The position numbers and the translations under genes are program-made. Positions 38,752 through 46,882 of a stretch of 64,000 bases of DNA are shown here, piece after piece. The notes beneath the pieces are model-generated. The model saw nothing but the letters and a program-made list of their open reading frames with translations. It did no database searches and had not been told where the DNA came from. Source of the stretch: Lysobacter sp. cf310 (GTDB lineage Bacteria; Pseudomonadota; Gammaproteobacteria; Xanthomonadales; Xanthomonadaceae); NCBI RefSeq assembly GCF_900114355.1, contig NZ_FOSS01000001.1:504044-568043 (forward strand), in the 5' to 3' direction. Position 1 is the stretch's first letter, and each line of letters opens with the position of its first letter.

Positions 38752-39629
38752 ATCAGAGCGTGGAACCGGTCCTGATCATCGTCAGTGGCCTGTCCGGATC
38801 GGGCAAGTCGGTGGCCCTGCACACCTTCGAGGACCTGGGCTACTACTGCGTCGACAACCTACCTGCCGAGCTGCTGCCCGAGTTCGTGCGCAGCGTGATG
38901 CAGGCCGGCGACGGCGCGCCGGCCAAACTCGCGGTGAGCATCGACGTGCGCAACCGCCATAGCGACCTGGCCAATATTCCGGGCTGGCTGTCGACGGTGG
39001 GCGCACTGGGCGTGGATCCCAAGCTGGTGTTCTTCGACGCGCGCGACGAGGTGCTGCTCAAGCGCTACGCCGACACCCGTCGCCGCCATCCGCTGAGCCA
39101 GCTCGGCCTGGCCCTGGCCGACGCGATCGCGCTGGAGCATCAGGTGCTGCGCCCGCTGCGCCAGATCGCCGACGCGGTGGTCGACACCAGCGACCTCAAC
39201 GTGCACCAGCTGCGCCGCTACGTGATCACCGAGTTCGGCATGGGCGGCGAGACCGGCATGTCGCTGCTGTTCGAGTCCTTCGCCTACCGCCGCGGCGTGC
39301 CCGCCGACGCCGACTTCGTGTTCGACGCGCGCGCGCTGCCCAATCCGCATTGGGACCCCACGCTGCGCCCGTTGTCGGGCCGCGACGCGGGCGTGCGCGA
39401 CTACCTGCAGGCGCAGCCTTATGTGCAGCAGTTCGTGAGCCAGATCGGCGAGTTCCTCGACACCTGGCTGCCGCGCCTGCAGGCCGACAGCACGCGCAGC
39501 TACGCCACCGTCGCCTTCGGTTGCACCGGCGGCCGCCATCGCTCGGTCTATCTGGCCGAACGCCTGGCCGAGCACGCGCGCGAGCGCGGCTGGAACGAAG
39601 TCGCCGTGCATCATCGCGAACTGGACTGA
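38748..39629 (+). CDS. rapZ: RNase adapter protein RapZ
   Basis: Nucleotide-binding protein (YvcJ/YhbJ family) that in E. coli brings the small RNA GlmZ to RNase E and so controls glucosamine-6-phosphate synthase. 293 residues: Walker [18 protein letters not shown] at about 13-29, [10 protein letters not shown], Walker B-like [15 protein letters not shown], then the C-terminal RNA-binding part with [20 protein letters not shown] and [18 protein letters not shown]. The sRNA partner is unknown here. It starts in an ATGA overlap with the hprK stop. Confidence 0.94.
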   Translation: MNQSVEPVLIIVSGLSGSGKSVALHTFEDLGYYCVDNLPAELLPEFVRSVMQAGDGAPAKLAVSIDVRNRHSDLANIPGWLSTVGALGVDPKLVFFDARDEVLLKRYADTRRRHPLSQLGLALADAIALEHQVLRPLRQIADAVVDTSDLNVHQLRRYVITEFGMGGETGMSLLFESFAYRRGVPADADFVFDARALPNPHWDPTLRPLSGRDAGVRDYLQAQPYVQQFVSQIGEFLDTWLPRLQADSTRSYATVAFGCTGGRHRSVYLAERLAEHARERGWNEVAVHHRELD

Positions 39630-39806
39630 GCGCGCCGATCGCGTTGTTCCTTCGGCCGCATTCGGCAACGACATCGCAGCGGTGAATCGCCGCTGACTTC
39701 GCGCCGCCTTACGAAACTTTTGCGCATTCCTGCCGCTGCTCTACGTCGGCGCCGCTAGGGTGGATACGCGCTCTCCGGCGCAGTCCCCCGAACCGGAGCA
39801 CCGACG

Positions 39807-40145
39807 ATGACCCATCGCATCCGCAATCCGCTGCCCGTCCTGCTTGCGCTGACCGCCGCCCTGTCGGTACCGCCAGCATTCGCGCAGGCCACGCCCCCGC
39901 CGCAGGACCCGCCCCCGACCACCGGCGCCGACGCCATGCAAGCGGCGCCGGCCGCGGCCCGCGTCACGCCCGCCTTCGCCGAATTCGACGTCGACAGCGA
40001 CGGCAAGATCAGCCAGGCCGAAGCCGCGATCGACAGCCAGCTCAGCCGCGACTTCGCCGCGCGCGACAAGAACCGCGACGGCGCGCTGAGCGAGGCCGAG
40101 TACCACGCCGATGCCGTCAAGCACGAGGCCGGCAAACGCAAGTAA
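39807..40145 (+). CDS. Exported two-EF-hand protein
   Basis: 112 residues: Sec signal (VLLALTAALSVPPAFAQ), a proline-rich linker (28-50), then two EF-hand calcium loops: residues 61-72 (DVDSDGKISQAE) and 87-98 (DKNRDGALSEAE), both with Asp at positions 1, 3 and 5 (Asn at 3 in the second) and Glu at 12. It should bind calcium in the periplasm. Such EF-hand proteins are common in Xanthomonadaceae. It interrupts the PTS block between rapZ and the EIIA-Man gene, together with the next gene. Confidence 0.85.
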   Translation: MTHRIRNPLPVLLALTAALSVPPAFAQATPPPQDPPPTTGADAMQAAPAAARVTPAFAEFDVDSDGKISQAEAAIDSQLSRDFAARDKNRDGALSEAEYHADAVKHEAGKRK

Positions 40146-40213
40146 GCCGGATGCCGCGATCGCGTCGCCGCGCGCGTCCCGATCGCGGCCCGGCCCAGAC
40201 CAAGGAGCCCACC

Positions 40214-40507
40214 ATGAATGCCCATGTTCTTCGCCCGCTGGCCCTGGCCCTGAGCGCCCTGCTGGCCGGCGTCGCATTGACCGCTTGCAGCAAGCCCGAG
40301 CCGCCGGCCGGGGAGCTGCCGCCGCCGGCCACCGACACCGCAGCGCCCGCGGACACCGCACCGCCCCCGGCCGACACCGCGCCGCCGCCCAGCGACGGCA
40401 CGCCGCCGGCCACCGATGCAGGCACCCCGCCGCCGGTCGAGGGCAGTTCCAACCAGACCCCGCCGGACCAGCCCTCGACCGACGCCAAGCCGCAGCCAGC
40501 GCAGTAA
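40214..40507 (+). CDS. Proline-rich lipoprotein, unknown function
   Basis: 97 residues: lipoprotein signal with lipobox LTAC (Cys25; ALLAGVALTACSKPEPP). The rest is low-complexity proline, alanine, threonine and aspartate with repeats of the kind APADTAPPPADTAPPPSDG. No domain recognised; such sequences are flexible spacers or cell-wall-spanning tails. ATG 40214 follows AAGGAG at six bases. It is probably co-transcribed with the EF-hand gene and ends before a strong hairpin. Confidence 0.7.
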   Translation: MNAHVLRPLALALSALLAGVALTACSKPEPPAGELPPPATDTAAPADTAPPPADTAPPPSDGTPPATDAGTPPPVEGSSNQTPPDQPSTDAKPQPAQ

Positions 40508-40548
40508 GGACCCGTCGCGGACGCGACGCGCCCGCCCCCACCACCCCG

Positions 40549-40574
40549 CATGGGCGGCCTCCGGGCCGCCCATG
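40549..40574. terminator. Strong hairpin after the lipoprotein gene
   Basis: CATGGGCGGC and GCCGCCCATG pair perfectly around CTCCGG. It separates the EF-hand/lipoprotein pair from the PTS genes. No T-run follows, so termination is likely but not certain. Confidence 0.5.
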
Positions 40575-40652
40575 CCGCGAGCGTCGCCGACCGCGCTCGC
40601 AAAATCGCAAGCGCGGCCCTTCCGACGCTTCCGGGCTGTCACCGCCGTCTGC

Positions 40653-40658
40653 TAAGTT
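40653..40658 (+). promoter_or_regulatory. Possible -10 box of the EIIA-Man gene
   Basis: TAAGTT, six bases before the ATG at 40665. If used, the mRNA would start at or beside the ATG (leaderless), as is common in xanthomonads. Confidence 0.25.
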
Positions 40659-40664
40659 GGCCGC

Positions 40665-41057
40665 ATGAGCGTCGGCATCCTCCTCATCACCCATGAAGGC
40701 ATCGGCAATGCGCTGGTCGCGGTCGCGAGCCGGTTGATGCGGCCGTTGCCGCTGAAACTGGAAGCGCTGGAAGTGCCGTTCGATGCCGACCACGACCTGC
40801 TGCTGCCGATGGCCAGCGCCGCGCTGCGCCGCGTCGACGGCGGCCAGGGCGTGCTGGTGCTGACCGATCTGTACGGCGCCTCGCCCAGCAATCTCGCCGC
40901 CCGCGTCGCCCGTCTGGGCACGCCGGTGCGCCGCGTGTCGGCGCTGAGCCTGCCGATGCTGCTGCGGGTGTTGAACTATTCCGACCTCGACCTGGACGAA
41001 CTCCCCGCGGTCGCCGCGGCCGGGGCGCGCAACGGCGTGATCATCGACGAGGCCTGA
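40665..41057 (+). CDS. PTS mannose-type EIIA domain protein
   Basis: 130 residues of the mannose/fructose EIIA fold. His10 in GILLITHEGIGNALVAVA is the phospho-acceptor; VLVLTDLYGASPSNLAAR and LSLPMLLRVLNY complete the typical sequence. There is no fused EIIB and no EIIC or EIID gene anywhere in the window, so its role is probably regulatory. It precedes ptsH and ptsI in the same orientation, as in other gammaproteobacteria and in Xanthomonas. Confidence 0.9.
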   Translation: MSVGILLITHEGIGNALVAVASRLMRPLPLKLEALEVPFDADHDLLLPMASAALRRVDGGQGVLVLTDLYGASPSNLAARVARLGTPVRRVSALSLPMLLRVLNYSDLDLDELPAVAAAGARNGVIIDEA

Positions 41058-41118
41058 TGTCCGACCCCAGACCGCAGCGCGACACCGCAACAACGAGACG
41101 GATTTTGAGGAACCCGCA

Positions 41119-41388
41119 ATGATCGAACGCGAACTGACCGTCTCCAACCGACTGGGCCTGCATGCCCGCGCCACCGCCAAGCTGGTGCAGGTGCTGTCCG
41201 GCTTCCGCAGCAGCGCCACCCTCACCGCCAAGGGCCGCGAGGTCAACGCCAAGAGCATCATGGGCGTGATGCTGCTCGCCGCCGGCCAGGGCACCGCGGT
41301 CAAGCTGCGCGTGGAAGGCGAGGACGAAACCACCGCGGTCGATGCCGTGATCGCGCTGTTCGATCGCCGCTTCGACGAAGACAGCTGA
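41119..41388 (+). CDS. ptsH: Phosphocarrier protein HPr (NPr type)
   Basis: 89 residues. His15 (NRLGLHARATAKLVQ) accepts phosphate from EI; Ser46 (NAKSIMGVMLLAAGQG) is the regulatory site for HprK, whose gene lies 2.4 kb upstream. Both sites are intact, so dual control is possible. The start ATG follows GAGGA. Downstream is ptsI after 29 bases. Confidence 0.96.
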   Translation: MIERELTVSNRLGLHARATAKLVQVLSGFRSSATLTAKGREVNAKSIMGVMLLAAGQGTAVKLRVEGEDETTAVDAVIALFDRRFDEDS

Positions 41389-41417
41389 GCGGTGCGCGCT
41401 AACGTGAGGCAGGCTAG

Positions 41418-43130
41418 ATGAGGCAAGCGTTCTTCGGACATGGCGCATCGCGGGGCAGTGCGCTGGGCCGTGCCCGGGTCCGTCTGCCGCACGCGCTGGA
41501 AGTCGCCGAGGAGCGGATCTCGCCGGCCCAGGTCGAAGCCGAGCTGGCGCGCCTGCACGCCGCCATCGAGACCGTGCGCGGCGAGATGCACGCCCTGCGC
41601 GAACGCCTGCACGGGGCGCTCGCGCACGAGGTCGGCGAGTTCCTCGACCTGCACACCCTGCTGCTGGACGACCCCGAACTGCTGCACGGCCTGGACGAGC
41701 TGATCCGCACCGGCCGCTACGCCGCCGACTATGCCCTGCGCCTGCAGCGCGACCGCATCGCCTCGGTGTTCGAGGCCATGGACGACGCCTATTTCCGCAG
41801 CCGCGTCGACGACATCGACCAGGTCATCGGCCGCATCCACGCCGCCCTGCACCGCCGTGCCGGCGAGATGCAGGGCGTGGCCGGCGAGATCCTGATCACC
41901 GACAACGTCGCCCCGGCCGAACTGGCGCAGCTGCAGACCCAGGGCGTGCTGGCGATCGTGACCTCCGCCGGCAGCGCGCTCTCGCACAGCGCCATCCTCG
42001 CGCGCAGCCTGCACCTGCCGCTGGTGGTGGGCGCCTCGCAGGCCCTGCTCAAGATCAACGACGGCGACGCGCTGACCGTGGACGGCAGCAGCGGCACGGT
42101 GATCCTGGAGCCCAACGCCGACGACCTGCGCGCGCACCGCACTCGGGTGCGCGAGCACGCGCGCGAACGCAAGCAGCTGCACCGCCTGCGCCGCGAGCCC
42201 ACGCGCACCGTCGACGGCGTCGACATCAAGCTCTACGCCAACGCCGAATCGCGCGAGGACGTGGCCGAGGCGCATGCCTTGGGCGCGGCCGGCGTCGGCC
42301 TGTACCGCACCGAGTTCCTGTTCCTGCAGCGCAGCGAGCTGCCGACCGAGGAAGAGCAGTTCCGCGCCTACCGCGACGTGGTGCTGGGCATGACCGGCCG
42401 CTCGGTCACCATCCGCACCCTGGACCTGGGCGCGGACAAGGCCGACCGCACCGGCCTGGCCCTGCGCGACGAACCCAACCCGGCCCTGGGCCTGCGCGGC
42501 GTTCGCCTGTCGCTGGCGCGCGACGGCCTGCTCGAAACCCAGCTGCGCGCGCTGCTGCGCGCCTCCGGCTACGGCCCGCTGCGCGTGCTGGTGCCGATGG
42601 TGAGCTCGCGCGAGGAAATCCGACGGGTCAAGCGCCTGCTCGACCAGGTCGCCGCCGACCTGCGTCGCGAGGGCCACGAGATCGCCGAACACGTGCCGCT
42701 GGGGGCGATGATCGAGGTGCCCGCGGCCGCGATCGCCCTGCCCAGCTTCATCGGCGCGATCGATTTCCTGTCGATCGGCACCAACGATCTGATCCAGTAC
42801 CTGCTAGCCGCCGACCGCAACAACGAGGCCCTGGGCGAGCTCTACACGCCCCTGCACCCGGCCGTGCTGCGCCTGATCCGCGACGTGATCCGGCTGGCGC
42901 GCGCGCGCGGCAAGTCGGTGGCGGTGTGCGGCGAGATGGCCGGCGACCCGGCCTTCGCGCCGCTGCTGCTGGCCCTGGGGTTGGAGGAATTCAGCCTGCA
43001 CCCGGCGACCTTGCTGGAGCTGCGGCGCGCGATCCGCGGCATGGACCTGGGCGCGCTGCGCGCGCGTGCGCCGGCGCTGCTGCGCGCGCGCGACCGCAAG
43101 GCGATCGAGGCCTGGCTGCGCGCGGACTGA
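41418..43130 (+). CDS. ptsI: Phosphoenolpyruvate-protein phosphotransferase (EI)
   Basis: Starts the PTS chain by transferring phosphate from PEP to HPr. 570 residues: N-terminal HPr-binding helical part (RVRLPHALEVAEERISPAQ), the phospho-histidine swivel domain with SAGSALSHSAILARSLHLP (His190), then the PEP-binding barrel with LYRTEFLFL, TIRTLDLGADKA, LGLRGVRLSL, FLSIGTNDLIQYLLAADRNN and VAVCGEMAGDP. It has no N-terminal GAF domain, so it is EI of the PtsI class, not PtsP. It is the last gene of the PTS set before convergent DUF4189. Confidence 0.96.
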   Translation: MRQAFFGHGASRGSALGRARVRLPHALEVAEERISPAQVEAELARLHAAIETVRGEMHALRERLHGALAHEVGEFLDLHTLLLDDPELLHGLDELIRTGRYAADYALRLQRDRIASVFEAMDDAYFRSRVDDIDQVIGRIHAALHRRAGEMQGVAGEILITDNVAPAELAQLQTQGVLAIVTSAGSALSHSAILARSLHLPLVVGASQALLKINDGDALTVDGSSGTVILEPNADDLRAHRTRVREHARERKQLHRLRREPTRTVDGVDIKLYANAESREDVAEAHALGAAGVGLYRTEFLFLQRSELPTEEEQFRAYRDVVLGMTGRSVTIRTLDLGADKADRTGLALRDEPNPALGLRGVRLSLARDGLLETQLRALLRASGYGPLRVLVPMVSSREEIRRVKRLLDQVAADLRREGHEIAEHVPLGAMIEVPAAAIALPSFIGAIDFLSIGTNDLIQYLLAADRNNEALGELYTPLHPAVLRLIRDVIRLARARGKSVAVCGEMAGDPAFAPLLLALGLEEFSLHPATLLELRRAIRGMDLGALRARAPALLRARDRKAIEAWLRAD

Positions 43131-43152
43131 ACCGTGGCCCACGCGCGGCGGG

Positions 43153-43710
43153 CTACTTCCAGCCGTCGAAGTAGAAGCTGCCGGTCACGCAGTTGCTGCT
43201 GATCTTCTGGCACATCCGCGCGGCCTTGCCGCAACGCGCCAGCGCCGTCGCCAGCGCCTGCTCCTCGCTGCGGCCCTTGTCGGCGTAGAGGCTGGCGTTG
43301 CCGTCCGCCCCCATGCCCACCGCGATCGCCGCGCACTCGGCGCGATAGGCGATCAGGACCTTGCAGTCGGCGCCGCCGCCGTTGGCGCGGCAGGCCTCGA
43401 TCGCGCCCTGCTCGGCTTCTTTTCGTTCGCTGATGCCGTTGTCCTGCCCGGCCATGCCCAGGCTGCGCCTGACCGGATCGTGGGCGATCGCGGCCCAGGC
43501 CTTGTACTCGTGCTTGACCGCCTGCGGCCCGCCCTCGGGCGCCGACTCGGCCGGTTTGTTGCCGCCGTTGATGCCGTAGCCCGGTAGCGGGATGCACAGC
43601 TGGCCGGCCGAACTGCCGCCCGGATACTGCCCGTCCGGACAGCCCTGCTCGGCGCGCGCGCCGCCGGCGACGAGCAACAGGCCGATCAGGGCCCACGTGT
43701 TGATGTTCAT
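43153..43710 (-). CDS. Exported DUF4189 domain protein
   Basis: 185 residues from the ATG at 43710; the much longer open frame upstream is arginine-rich and unlikely. Sec signal (TWALIGLLLVAGGARA), then GCPDGQYPGGSSAGQLCIPLPGY-type start (quoted as CPDGQYPGGSSAGQLCIP), and a C-terminal DUF4189 domain with WAAIAHDP, EAEQGAIEACRANGGGADC and ALATALARCGKAARMC. Paired cysteines suggest disulfides. The function is unknown; proteins of this family are common in Xanthomonadaceae. It is convergent with ptsI and divergent from mgtE. Confidence 0.82.
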   Translation of the reverse strand: MNINTWALIGLLLVAGGARAEQGCPDGQYPGGSSAGQLCIPLPGYGINGGNKPAESAPEGGPQAVKHEYKAWAAIAHDPVRRSLGMAGQDNGISERKEAEQGAIEACRANGGGADCKVLIAYRAECAAIAVGMGADGNASLYADKGRSEEQALATALARCGKAARMCQKISSNCVTGSFYFDGWK

Positions 43711-43956
43711 CCTTGCTTCCCCCTGTCTGCGCCCGCTGCGGTCCGCGCTCGCGCCGAATACGCGAGTGCGCGCCCCGCCATTGTGGCGGCCACGCGCGCG
43801 CCGGCCGGATGCGCCACCGGACTGTCCACCGAATTTGCGGCGGACCGGTCGCGCATGCGCGTACACGCGTGTGCCGCGTCGCTCCCAGCGATGCGGCGTA
43901 CGCCGCGCCAACGCGCGCGGATGCCGATTTCTCTAGGCTTTGCCGGCCTCGCGGGC

Positions 43957-43980
43957 GATAATGCCCGCATGAACGCTTAA
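43957..43980 (+). promoter_or_regulatory. Possible -10 box and 3-codon open frame before mgtE
   Basis: GATAAT (43957-43962) is followed six bases later by ATG AAC GCT TAA (43969-43980), 46 bases before the mgtE ATG. Apart from this, the 316-base DUF4189/mgtE gap holds no gene. The tiny frame could be a leaderless leader peptide or chance. Confidence 0.25.
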
Positions 43981-44026
43981 CCCAGTCGCCGCCCTCGTGG
44001 CCGCGACGCGCCAACGGAAGTACCGC

Positions 44027-45388
44027 ATGGCCGAAGCCGTCCGCCACGACAAGACCGCGCGTCAGCTGCGCCTGCTTTCCGATGCGCTCGACAGCGGTCG
44101 TCTGGGGCCGGTGCGGCGCCTGGTCAACACCCTCTCGCCCGCCGAGATCGGCAACCTGCTCGAATCGCTGCCGCCCGGCAAGCGCGTCGTGGTCTGGGGC
44201 CTGGTCGATCCCGAGGACGACGGCGAGGTGCTGGTCCACGTCGGCGACGAAGTGCGCGAAAGCCTGCTCGCGGACATGGACACCGACGAGATCGTGGCCG
44301 CGGTCGAGGACCTCGACATCGACGACCTCGCCGATCTGGTCGAGGATCTGCCCGACACCGTCATCGACGAAGTCCTCAAGTCGATGGACCGCGAAAACCG
44401 CGAGCGCCTGGAGCAGGTGCTGTCGTACGCGGAGGACACCGCCGGCCGCCTGATGAACCCGGACGTGGTGACGGTGCGCGCCGACACCACCATCGACGTA
44501 GTGCTGCGCTACCTGCGCCTGCGCGGCGAACTGCCCGAACACACCGACCACCTGTACGTGGTCAGCCGCCGCCACCAGTACCTGGGTCGCATCGCCCTGG
44601 CCGCCCTGCTCACCCACGAGCCCGGCACGCCGATCAACGAACTGATCGACGACGAGCAGCCGGCGATCGACGTGACCGAGACCGACAGCGAAGTCGCGCG
44701 CCAGTTCTCCGACCACGACTGGATCAGCGCCCCGGTCGTCGACGACAACAACATCCTGCTCGGCCGCATCACCATCGACGACGTGGTCGACATCATCCGC
44801 GACCAGGCCGAGCACCAGGCCTTGAGCGCGGCCGGCCTGGACGAGGACGAGGACTTGTTCAGCCCGGTCCGGCGCGCGTTCCGGCGCCGCCTGATCTGGC
44901 TCAGCGTGAACCTGTGCACCGCCTTCCTGGCCGCCAGCGTGGTCGGCCAGTTCGAGGACTCCATCGCCAAGCTGGTCGCCCTGGCGGCGCTGATGCCGAT
45001 CGTCGCCGGCATGGGCGGCAACGCCGGTACTCAGGTGCTGGCGCTGATGATCCGCGGCCTGGCCCTGGGCCAGATCGGCGCGTCCAACGTCGGCGTGCTG
45101 CTGCGCAAGGAGCTGTCGGTGGCGCTGATCAACGGCGTGGTGCTGGGCATCGGCCTGGGTCTGATCGTGCTGCTGTGGTTCCGCCAGCCCGGCCTGTCGC
45201 TGGTGATCGGCGCCGCGCTCACGATCAATCTGCTCACCGCCGCGGCCGGTGGCGTGCTGGTGCCGGTCACGCTCAAGCGTCTGGGCTTCGATCCGGCCCT
45301 GGCCGGCGGCGTGGTGCTGACCACGCTCACCGACGTGATGGGCTTCCTGAGCTTCCTCGGCCTGGCCACGCTGATCCTGCTGCGCTGA
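44027..45388 (+). CDS. mgtE: Magnesium transporter MgtE
   Basis: Homodimeric magnesium channel whose cytosolic domains close it when Mg is plentiful. 453 residues from ATG 44027 (ribosome site GGAAG). Domains: acidic helical N domain (residues about 15-130, LSPAEIGNLLESLPPGKRV, VAAVEDLDIDDLADLVEDLP), two CBS motifs (about 130-255: AGRLMNPDVVTV, HLYVVSRRHQYLGRI, APVVDDNNILLGRI), and five membrane helices from about residue 290 with MPIVAGMGGNAGTQVLAL, the signature around the pore. It is the last gene of the ptsH-ptsI-mgtE arrangement, separated by DUF4189 on the other strand. Confidence 0.94.
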   Translation: MAEAVRHDKTARQLRLLSDALDSGRLGPVRRLVNTLSPAEIGNLLESLPPGKRVVVWGLVDPEDDGEVLVHVGDEVRESLLADMDTDEIVAAVEDLDIDDLADLVEDLPDTVIDEVLKSMDRENRERLEQVLSYAEDTAGRLMNPDVVTVRADTTIDVVLRYLRLRGELPEHTDHLYVVSRRHQYLGRIALAALLTHEPGTPINELIDDEQPAIDVTETDSEVARQFSDHDWISAPVVDDNNILLGRITIDDVVDIIRDQAEHQALSAAGLDEDEDLFSPVRRAFRRRLIWLSVNLCTAFLAASVVGQFEDSIAKLVALAALMPIVAGMGGNAGTQVLALMIRGLALGQIGASNVGVLLRKELSVALINGVVLGIGLGLIVLLWFRQPGLSLVIGAALTINLLTAAAGGVLVPVTLKRLGFDPALAGGVVLTTLTDVMGFLSFLGLATLILLR

Positions 45389-45575
45389 GCGCGCTCGGAC
45401 GCAGCGGCGCACACCTGGATCGTGCTGCGCATCACCACGCTCGCTGAACGGGATCCACGAAGGTGAACGACGACTTTTCCCAATGTGGCGGTCGCGGCAA
45501 ATCGCAGGATCGCGCATGGACAGCGCGGAAATCGCACGGAATGATGCGATCAACAAGGATGCCGTGGACAGCACG

Positions 45576-46382
45576 ATGCTGCGACCCGTTACCGTTCGCC
45601 TTTGGGCGATCCTGCTGCCGTTGGCCGTGATGATCGCGGCCTCCTGCACGCACACGCCCGCGGCCCGCGAACACGGCGCCTTCGTCGAGCGCAGCCTGGA
45701 GCTCGAGGGTCGGACCTATCGCTATCAAGTGTTCGTGCCCGCGCGCGCGGCCGGCGGCCGGCATCCGCCGGCGCTGCTGTTCCTGCACGGCTCGGGCGAA
45801 CGCGGCGACGACAACCAGCGCCAGCTCGCGGTCGGGCTGGCGCCGCACATCCGCCGCGCCCAGGACGAGTTTCCGGCGATCGCGGTGTTCCCGCAGTCGC
45901 CCGCCAACGAATCCTGGACCGACGGCACCGCGCGCATGGCGCTGGCCGCGCTGGATGCGGCGCTGCGCGAATTCGACGGCGACCCGGACCGGGTCGCGCT
46001 GACCGGCCTGTCGCGCGGCGGCTACGGCGTCTACGAACTGGCGCTGCTGCAGCCCGACCGCTTCGCCGCGCTGGTGCCGATCTGCGGCGGCGTGACCGCG
46101 CCGGTCGCCGGCGGGGACCTGTATGTGCGCGGCGTGGCCACCGACGACGATCCGTTCGCGATCGCGGCCCAGCGCCTGCATCGCCTGCCGACCTGGATCT
46201 TCCACGGCGACCGCGACGAGTCGGTGCCGGTGCAGCAGTCGCGGCGCATGGCCGAGGCGCTCAAGCAGGCCGGCGGCGACGTGCGCTACACCGAGTTCGC
46301 GGGTGTCGCGCACAACGCCTGGGATCCGGCCTATGCCAGCGATGCGCTGTGGCCCTGGCTGTGGCGGCAGCGGCGGCACTGA
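45576..46382 (+). CDS. Alpha/beta hydrolase lipoprotein (dienelactone hydrolase/poly-hydroxybutyrate depolymerase-like)
   Basis: 268 residues from the ATG at 45576, which gives a short basic N-region before the hydrophobic signal LWAILLPLAVMIAASC; Cys24 may be lipidated. Earlier in-frame ATGs (45483, 45516) would bury the signal. Hydrolase features: oxyanion region LLFLHGSGERGDDNQRQL, nucleophile elbow TGLSRGGYGVYELAL, acid region IFHGDRDESVPVQQS, and the histidine in FAGVAHNAWDPAY. This is the LpqC/phospholipase-carboxylesterase-like group. It likely acts on an ester substrate in the periplasm or on the outer membrane. It is solitary. Confidence 0.82.
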   Translation: MLRPVTVRLWAILLPLAVMIAASCTHTPAAREHGAFVERSLELEGRTYRYQVFVPARAAGGRHPPALLFLHGSGERGDDNQRQLAVGLAPHIRRAQDEFPAIAVFPQSPANESWTDGTARMALAALDAALREFDGDPDRVALTGLSRGGYGVYELALLQPDRFAALVPICGGVTAPVAGGDLYVRGVATDDDPFAIAAQRLHRLPTWIFHGDRDESVPVQQSRRMAEALKQAGGDVRYTEFAGVAHNAWDPAYASDALWPWLWRQRRH

Positions 46383-46423
46383 GGCGGAAGGCTCGGGGCA
46401 ACAGCAACAGCAACAACAACAGC

Positions 46424-46583
46424 AAATCCCCCTCAATCCCCCTTTTTCAAAGGGGGAAGACAAGCGGGGCGCGATGCGCCTTGTTGAGCTTGTTTCCTCA
46501 TCCAAAAACAAGACAAGCGTACGCTGGGACCGGCCAGCCATACGCTTCCTCCCCCTTTGAAAAAGGGGGATTGAGGGGGATTT
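46424..46583. repeat. Inverted-repeat element with 33-base arms, uninterrupted copy
   Basis: Left arm AAATCCCCCTCAATCCCCC then TTTTTCAAAGGGGGAAG (46424-46459) is matched by CTTCCTCCCCCTTTGAAAAA then GGGGGATTGAGGGGGATTT (46545-46583). The arms are nearly perfect complements and enclose 85 bases. The element resembles a MITE-like interspersed repeat. A degenerate, interrupted copy lies at 2147-2358. A CAACAG-rich low-complexity string precedes it (46399-46423). Confidence 0.8.
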
Positions 46584-46621
46584 GCTCTACCCGCTATTGA
46601 GCGGGATTCGCTTCTACCCGC

Positions 46622-46834
46622 TCAAGCCTTCTTCAGAAACTCGGTGCGCAGCACCAGCCCCTTGACCTTCTCGACGTTGCACTCGATCAGATCTTCGTCG
46701 TCCGTGAGGCGGATGTTCTTGCACAGGGTGCCGCGCTTGAGCGTCACCGAGGTGCCCTTCACCTTCAGGTCCTTGATCACCAGCACCGAGTCGCCGTCGG
46801 CGAGCGCGGTGCCATTGCTGTCTTTCACGATCAT
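46622..46834 (-). CDS. PhnA domain protein (YjdM C-terminal type)
   Basis: 70 residues: VKDSNGTALADGDSVLVIKD, KVKGTSVTLKRGTLCKNIRL and EDLIECNVEKVKGLVLRTEFL (shown in parts), the SH3-like PhnA/YjdM domain. The E. coli protein is about 111 residues with an N-terminal zinc ribbon; that ribbon is absent here, which is common for short members. The name phosphonate-utilisation is historical and no phosphonate genes are nearby. It is downstream of pyrB on the same strand, 48 bases away. Confidence 0.85.
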   Translation of the reverse strand: MIVKDSNGTALADGDSVLVIKDLKVKGTSVTLKRGTLCKNIRLTDDEDLIECNVEKVKGLVLRTEFLKKA

Positions 46835-46882
46835 GCTTCGATGTCCTTGCCGGCGCCGGGGGCGTCGCGGCTAGTAATGGGT

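Noticed and set aside
39741-42692. Open frame of 983 codons opposite the EF-hand, PTS and EI genes
   Set aside because: Antisense artefact; the plus strand carries conserved EF-hand, EIIA, HPr and EI motifs.
46399-46423. CAGCAA/CAACAG low-complexity run
   Set aside because: A short trinucleotide-like run of about 25 bases without a coding frame; probably slippage beside the inverted-repeat element.
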